NCBI GenBank assembly: GCA_038326325.1 | Contig: JBBQJW010000003.1 | Span: forward strand, 124,001 to 188,000 | Origin: UBA10324 sp038326325 | GTDB lineage: Bacteria; Bacteroidota; Bacteroidia; Chitinophagales; UBA10324 | DNA: 64,000 nt | Direction of reading: 5' to 3' | Made by a program: the position numbers and the translations under genes | Shown here: positions 63,790 through 64,000 of the stretch, piece by piece | Layout: each line of letters opens with the position of its first letter | Position numbering within the stretch: position 1 is the stretch's first letter | Notes under the pieces: generated by a model | Databases searched by the model: none | What the model was told of the DNA's origin: nothing | The model's input: only the letters and a program-made list of their open reading frames with translations

Positions 63790-64000
63790 ATGCTTAAGAC
63801 TTTCCTCTACAAAGTCGTTTCGCGCTCAGTATTTGCGTTAATTCTTTTATCAGGATTAACTTCTGTTAAAGCGCAGACTTACACCATGACCAATGGAAGT
63901 ATTTCCACTTGTTCCGGAACATTTTTAGATCCAGGCGGAAATGCGAACTATCCGAACAATGCGAATTTCACTTACACAATTTGTTCATCAAACGGAACTC
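63790..64000 (+). CDS. Start of a secreted CUB-like protein (truncated by window end)
   Basis: The ATG at 63790 opens a signal peptide (MLKTFLYKVVSRSVFALILLSGLTSVKAQ) followed by YTMTNGSISTCSGTFLDPGGNANYPNNANFTYTICSSNGT. The C-S-G-T-F-x-D-x-G-G pattern is that of the CUB-like domain found at the N-terminus of large Bacteroidota T9SS proteins. Only the first 70 residues are visible; the end and total length are unknown. Confidence 0.8.
   Translation, partial: MLKTFLYKVVSRSVFALILLSGLTSVKAQTYTMTNGSISTCSGTFLDPGGNANYPNNANFTYTICSSNGT

Larger units (their letters stand above)
1..64000. repeat. Dispersed palindromic 7-mer TGTWACA (consensus CTGTWACAG)
   Basis: A manual scan of the whole window finds about 147 copies of TGTAACA or TGTTACA (the two are reverse complements, so the motif is an odd palindrome with A/T at its centre). 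Assuming about 63 % A+T, roughly 13 would be expected. About 26 lie in the PKD adhesin gene, 41 in the SprB-repeat gene and about 80 in the remaining 48 kb, i.e. one per 0.6 kb. Examples: 1027-1033, 1339-1345, 2383-2389, 44653-44659, 48350-48356, 63336-63342. The base before is most often C and the base after G or C. Counts are by eye and may be off by a few. Function unknown. Confidence 0.8.

Noticed and set aside
1..64000. Known chi, KOPS, dif or parS site explaining TGTWACA
   Set aside because: None of these elements known to me has this sequence or such density in coding DNA; identity is open.

Overview
The window reads as a chromosome segment of a gliding-type or environmental Bacteroidota (Cytophaga/Chitinophaga/Sphingobacteria-like). 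Evidence: several proteins carry type IX secretion (T9SS) C-terminal signals (type A 'YPNPA...' tails and CHU_C-type gliding-motility C-termini), there is a PorP/SprF-family protein next to a giant PKD adhesin, SprB-type repeats, M16 peptidase, CBM9/DUF5916 and Wzi/RemB-like outer-membrane proteins, A+T-rich DNA (roughly 63 % by eye), almost no Shine-Dalgarno sequences, and promoters of the Bacteroidota form TTTG-N18/19-TAnnTTTG. No rRNA, tRNA, CRISPR array or complete insertion sequence was recognised.

Layout. 0.3-5.3 kb: tRNA nucleotidyltransferase (cca), small secreted protein, biotin carboxylase (accC), small genes and a TonB-domain protein. 5.6-16.7 kb: a T9SS-sorted PKD/SdrD-like protein, aspartate kinase, secreted unknowns, a membrane-anchored coiled-coil protein and a 1170-residue outer-membrane protein. 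16.7-17.5 kb: a compact antitoxin/PIN-toxin pair with a repeat operator. 17.5-22.1 kb: TMTC-like mannosyltransferase, isoaspartyl peptidase, sulfotransferase and glycosyltransferase. 22.1-22.8 kb: rpmI-rplT. 22.9-32.2 kb: Wzi/RemB-like barrel, a 2092-residue PKD adhesin and its SprF partner. 32.4-39.7 kb: nucleoside phosphorylase, UspA, DUF5916 protein, M16 peptidase. 39.8-43.7 kb: a four-gene operon (Cys-tail protein, membrane protein, histidine kinase, response regulator), then small ORFs and a SET-domain remnant. 43.8-51.5 kb: CBS-type cysteine synthase, small genes, T9SS protein, periplasmic binding protein, ABC ATPase, SWIB protein, NUDIX hydrolase, pyrE, DUF445-like protein. 51.7-61 kb: a protein of about 3100 residues with some 33 SprB-like repeats. 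61-64 kb: glycosyltransferase, DEAD-box helicase and the start of a CUB-like secreted protein.

The genes join core metabolism (Asp-family amino acids, fatty-acid or acyl-CoA carboxylation, pyrimidines, cysteine) to an outer surface built through T9SS: giant adhesins, their SprF-type anchor, surface glycan enzymes and secreted proteins.

The most unusual signal is not a gene. The odd palindrome TGTWACA (extended consensus CTGTWACAG) occurs about 147 times by my manual count, some 80 of them outside the two giant repeat genes, against roughly 13 expected. It sits in unrelated genes on both strands, in a terminator loop and in intergenic DNA, and synonymous codon choice appears to be bent to produce it (Leu-Leu-Gln/His is CTG or TTG-TTA-CA in 15 of 19 cases; Met-Leu-Gln is ATG-TTA-CAG in 5 of 5). 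I know no described Bacteroidota element with this sequence; a DNA-uptake, nucleoid-protein or methylation motif are the leading ideas.
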